A stretch of 64,000 nt of DNA. It comes from Lineus longissimus. Lineage: Eukaryota > Nemertea > Pilidiophora > Heteronemertea > Lineidae. The notes below the pieces were generated by a model. The model ran no database searches. It was not told the DNA's origin and was given only the letters and a program-made list of their open reading frames with translations. The stretch is taken from positions 5,272,501 to 5,336,500 of the forward strand of contig NC_088311.1 in assembly GCF_910592395.1 (NCBI RefSeq), given 5' to 3'. Below are positions 61,109 to 64,000 of this stretch, piece by piece (the first letter of the stretch is position 1; the number at the start of each line of letters is the position of its first letter). The translations under genes and the position numbers were made by a program.

Positions 61109-61920
61109 GTCGTTTCGCTACATTGCCAGTTCGCTACAAGTCGTTTCGCTACATGTGGCGGTCGTTTCGCTACATGGTAGGTCGTTTCGCTACATGGGTG
61201 GAGTCGTTTCGCTACATGATGGGTATGGTCGTTTCGCTACATGTGGCGGTCGTTTCGCTACATGGTAGGTCGTTTCGCTACATGGGTGGAGTCGTTTCGC
61301 TACATGATGGGTATGGTCGTTTCGCTACATGGAGGACGTTTCGCTACATGGGTGAGACGAGCGAGCCAACGCGAAGGCCTTGCAAAGGCCTCCAAATCCG
61401 CGTTGGAGTGCGTTTGAATGACCCCTGTCAATCAATAATAAGTACGTATACACGGATACAGACGGTTGAGCGAGCCAACGCGAAGGCCTTGCAAAGGCCT
61501 CCAAATCTGCGTTGAAGTGCGGTTGAATGACCCCTGTCAATCAATAATAAGTACGTAATTGAGCGAGCCAACGCGAATGGATGTCTATGAGGTTACTGGT
61601 CCATTAAAGTGCGAACAAACGACAAGAACCCCTTGCGCGCCATCAAACCGTATAAGTTTTTTACCGGCAAACTGTGCTATAATAAATTTGTAGTCACCAC
61701 CGGGAATTATAGTAGGGTAAAATAGAGTAAAAATAATGACTACATCCATGTAGCGAAACGACTCCACCCATGTAGCGAAACGTCCTCCATGTAGCGAAAC
61801 GACCATACCCATCATGTAGCGAAACGACTCCACCCATGTAGCGAAACGACCTACCATGTAGCGAAACGACCGCCACATGTAGCGAAACGACTTGTAGCGA
61901 ACTGGCAATGTAGCGAAACA
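61109..61920. mobile_element. Fold-back element made of a 16-bp core repeat
   Basis: The left arm (61109-61353) holds eleven copies of CGTTTCGCTACAT plus one partial; the right arm (61744-61920) holds eight in the opposite orientation plus one partial. Spacers between cores (TTGCCAGTTCGCTACAAG, TGTGGCGG, GGTAGG, GGGTGGA, GATGGGTATGG, GGAGGA) occur in the same order in both arms, so the arms are true inverted copies. The left arm has an extra internal duplication of about 86 bp. The 390-bp centre contains a 109-bp tandem repeat (GCGAGCCAACGCGAAGGCCT at 61361 and 61470, partial at 61563). No transposase frame; the open frames are periodic SFRYM/VSLHG translations of the repeat. Confidence 0.85.
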
Positions 61921-63631
61921 GCCTGATACCGTGACGTGTAGGCCTATGTACTGTTGTACACTCACTTCAGTAGTGTCACTCACTCAGTGCTCACACTGTC
62001 ACCTGTGTCGGTGTGTGTGTTATGTGTGAATTAACAATCTCCCGATCTTCGGTCCGTACAATGTCGAAAATTACATACACTGATACAGTAGGCCTACACC
62101 CGTTGAATTTCTCACATATAGTCCCTCCAGGCCTACTACAATCCATGAGTTTGATCGTCCACACACTGATCCAGTGTAGCCTTTATTAATAGGCCTAGGC
62201 CCTAGGCCTAGTCATAGTGCGCTGCTTGTAACGTGGATGTAAAGCCTCCTTGTTAATGTTATGTTTCGATAGATAAAAGACAGTTTAAGGATGTCGTGCA
62301 TGTGTGATATAGTTTTCACAACAGCAACAATGTTTTTGTGTCAAACAGATGCGTAAAGATATAGATTTTAATGATGAATGGCGCAGTCACGAGCGTCCAG
62401 TGTTGCCGTGATCAGGTGACAGCACGACTGATCACAGTGCCAATTCGCCTCGGGTCTCGTTAGGGAGTCTTCCCTGAATGTACGCGTATGTGCTAAAAGT
62501 CTGACTGGATTCGCTATAAATAGGACACCTCTGAGGCTCCGTTGTCATGAGTTACCAAAATTGATGAAAAGGGGCCGAGTTTCACTGTTGTTTCGAACGG
62601 CGCTCTGTTCACCAACATTGCGTATTTCATAATCATATAGATATTTGTTGGAAATTATTCCTAGCTAAGTCATGTTTAAGTTGAAATTAATTGTTTCTGA
62701 GCTCATGAAAATGTTGTCATTCCATCTTAAGGGTTCTTTCCTGAATTTACGCAATGATGACGTGCCCTCTTAATACTTTGGTCTGAGTGCTTGGTACTAC
62801 GACTAGTCTATAATAGCATTCTCTACGGTATGAACTCTAAGGGTGTATTCAACTTCTCGTTCTCAAATCTGTATGTGATGAAATTCCACGTCCATGAAAC
62901 TACAGGACTTTTATGGGTTTTTTATTCTAAATTCACCAGAATTCGAAAAGTTGGTATCCACCAAGTTCACCATTATGACTTTTTTCTACCAGTCTTCATT
63001 GCAAGATCTGTTTTAGGAAAAACTAGCAAATCTACTATATGATTAATACCCCATACGATTTCTATTAGACCCAATCCACAATAATCAAAAAGGTTATTTA
63101 TTCATGGCTTATGGCCAATCTCATTACCAATCTGGCTTCACGGCCTATTAGTGTATTACATCTGACACCTTTGTTTGGTTATCTAAGGCAACAACAGACT
63201 CAGTCAACCTTGAAGGAAAGTTTGCGCGTGTGTTACATAAAACCACTACCTGTCACATTTTATACCTTCCAATGCTTGGTTCAAGCATGCAGTGCAAGCA
63301 GAATATTCTTTCTGGCAGGGTGTGCACACTTTGACTCATTTCAACATTATGAAATAGCCAAATTACATGTGTTCAGCATCAATGTTCCAAAAGGTGGGTG
63401 TCACCTACTAAATCTTGACATTATATCGTTTTACAGGCAAAAGGGATTTTGGAAGAGAGCCCAACTTTCCTTTGATTATTTTTTTGTGGAAAATATGTAT
63501 TTTTAGGAGTCATTGCATGAGAGAATCAGGCAAAATCTGGTACTTTCATTGGATCTGGCTGAAAGTTGCTTTTTTCATGACTTCTTGTAGAATTGATGAT
63601 ATTATGTATCTGTTTCAATTTCTCATTCCAG
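61921..63631. other. Non-coding spacer
   Basis: No gene recognised. Contains a palindromic AGGCCTAGGCCCTAGGCCTA stretch at 62190-62211. Upstream exons of the gene at the right edge may lie here but could not be identified. Confidence 0.3.
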
Positions 63632-63686
63632 ATGTTAAAAACCCTCTCCGCGATTGCAACTGAAGAATCTTGTATGATTTGCAAGG
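63632..63686 (+). CDS. Small exon of an unidentified gene, copy A
   Basis: Follows a good acceptor (TCATTCCAG) and ends at AAGG|GTATGT. Reads MLKTLSAIATEESCMICK in frame and leaves phase 1. It is paralogous to the exon at 63912-63971, and its exit phase fits that exon's entry phase. The ATG could be an initiator or an internal Met. The protein family is not recognised. Confidence 0.55.
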
Positions 63687-63911
63687 GTATGTATATCAGC
63701 ACGACGATGGATCGGCATGATATGCCATGACCTAGCTCACATTTATTTCCATAATAAGGTCAACCTCTGCCAAAGGAAAGCAAATCATGTGAAAAATTGA
63801 GATTCAACCATAATTTTTCGGCATTTAGTATAATGACTGCTGAGTACTAATACAAATACAAGCAGAAATGCTGTAATTTTATTACACATTTGTGCCAATT
63901 TATTATTTCAG

Positions 63912-63971
63912 ATGACACAACCTTGTCCGCAATTGCATTCGAAGATTCTTGTTTGATTTCCAAGAAGAAGG
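63912..63971 (+). CDS. Small exon of an unidentified gene, copy B
   Basis: A 60-bp class 1-1 exon between TTATTTCAG and AAGG|GTAGGT. Joined to the G left by copy A it reads DDTTLSAIAFEDSCLISKKK. The LSAIA.E.SC.I.K pattern is shared with copy A. The conservation of the peptide, the splice sites and the phase supports real exons duplicated in tandem. The gene continues off the right edge. Confidence 0.55.
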
Positions 63972-64000
63972 GTAGGTATAGTATCTGGTTATGACTCGTC

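Noticed and set aside
61068-61515. Periodic open frames reading SFRYM/VSLHG/RFATW
   Set aside because: They are translations of the 16-bp core repeat in all frames, not a gene.

Overview
The window looks like nuclear DNA of a marine invertebrate deuterostome, most likely an echinoderm. Genes are broken into many short exons with GT-AG introns, the proteins are close to vertebrate chromatin proteins, and introns and spacers are AT-rich, full of tandem and inverted repeats, and peppered with the AGGCCTA word and long poly-C/poly-G runs. The phylum call is an inference from overall character; no species can be named.

Five protein genes can be modelled. From left to right they are: the first coding exon of an ACSS2-type acetyl-CoA synthetase (306-628, minus; the rest lies off the left edge); a complete ATAD2/ATAD2B-type AAA+ bromodomain protein in 23 exons (5005-15726, minus; 4,728 coding bases, 1,575 aa); TMEM244 (about 16254-17984, plus), head-to-head with ATAD2; a two-exon LURAP1/FAM89-type leucine-repeat adaptor (21108-24201, minus), convergent with TMEM244; and complete SMC2, the condensin ATPase, in 22 exons (51084-59848, minus; 3,654 coding bases, 1,217 aa). 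At the right edge two small paralogous exons (63632-63686 and 63912-63971, plus) mark the beginning or middle of an unidentified gene. The exon joins of ATAD2 and SMC2 were made by hand and sum to whole numbers of codons, which supports the models.

The 24-51 kb interval is gene-poor accessory DNA. It holds a 131-bp satellite with two linked unit types, 175-, 179-, 400-, 105- and 60-bp tandem duplications, a 30/31-bp minisatellite, a 188-195-bp satellite with an internal hairpin, a broken CR1/L2-like LINE, and paired copies of dispersed elements. The right flank of SMC2 carries a large fold-back element (61109-61920) built from a 16-bp core repeated in opposite orientations.

Functionally, ACSS2 supplies acetyl-CoA that can feed histone acetylation, ATAD2 reads acetylated histones, and SMC2 condenses chromosomes. 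ATAD2 and TMEM244 share a 0.5-kb divergent promoter with two E2F-like sites. Whether this proximity means co-regulation is not shown by the sequence.
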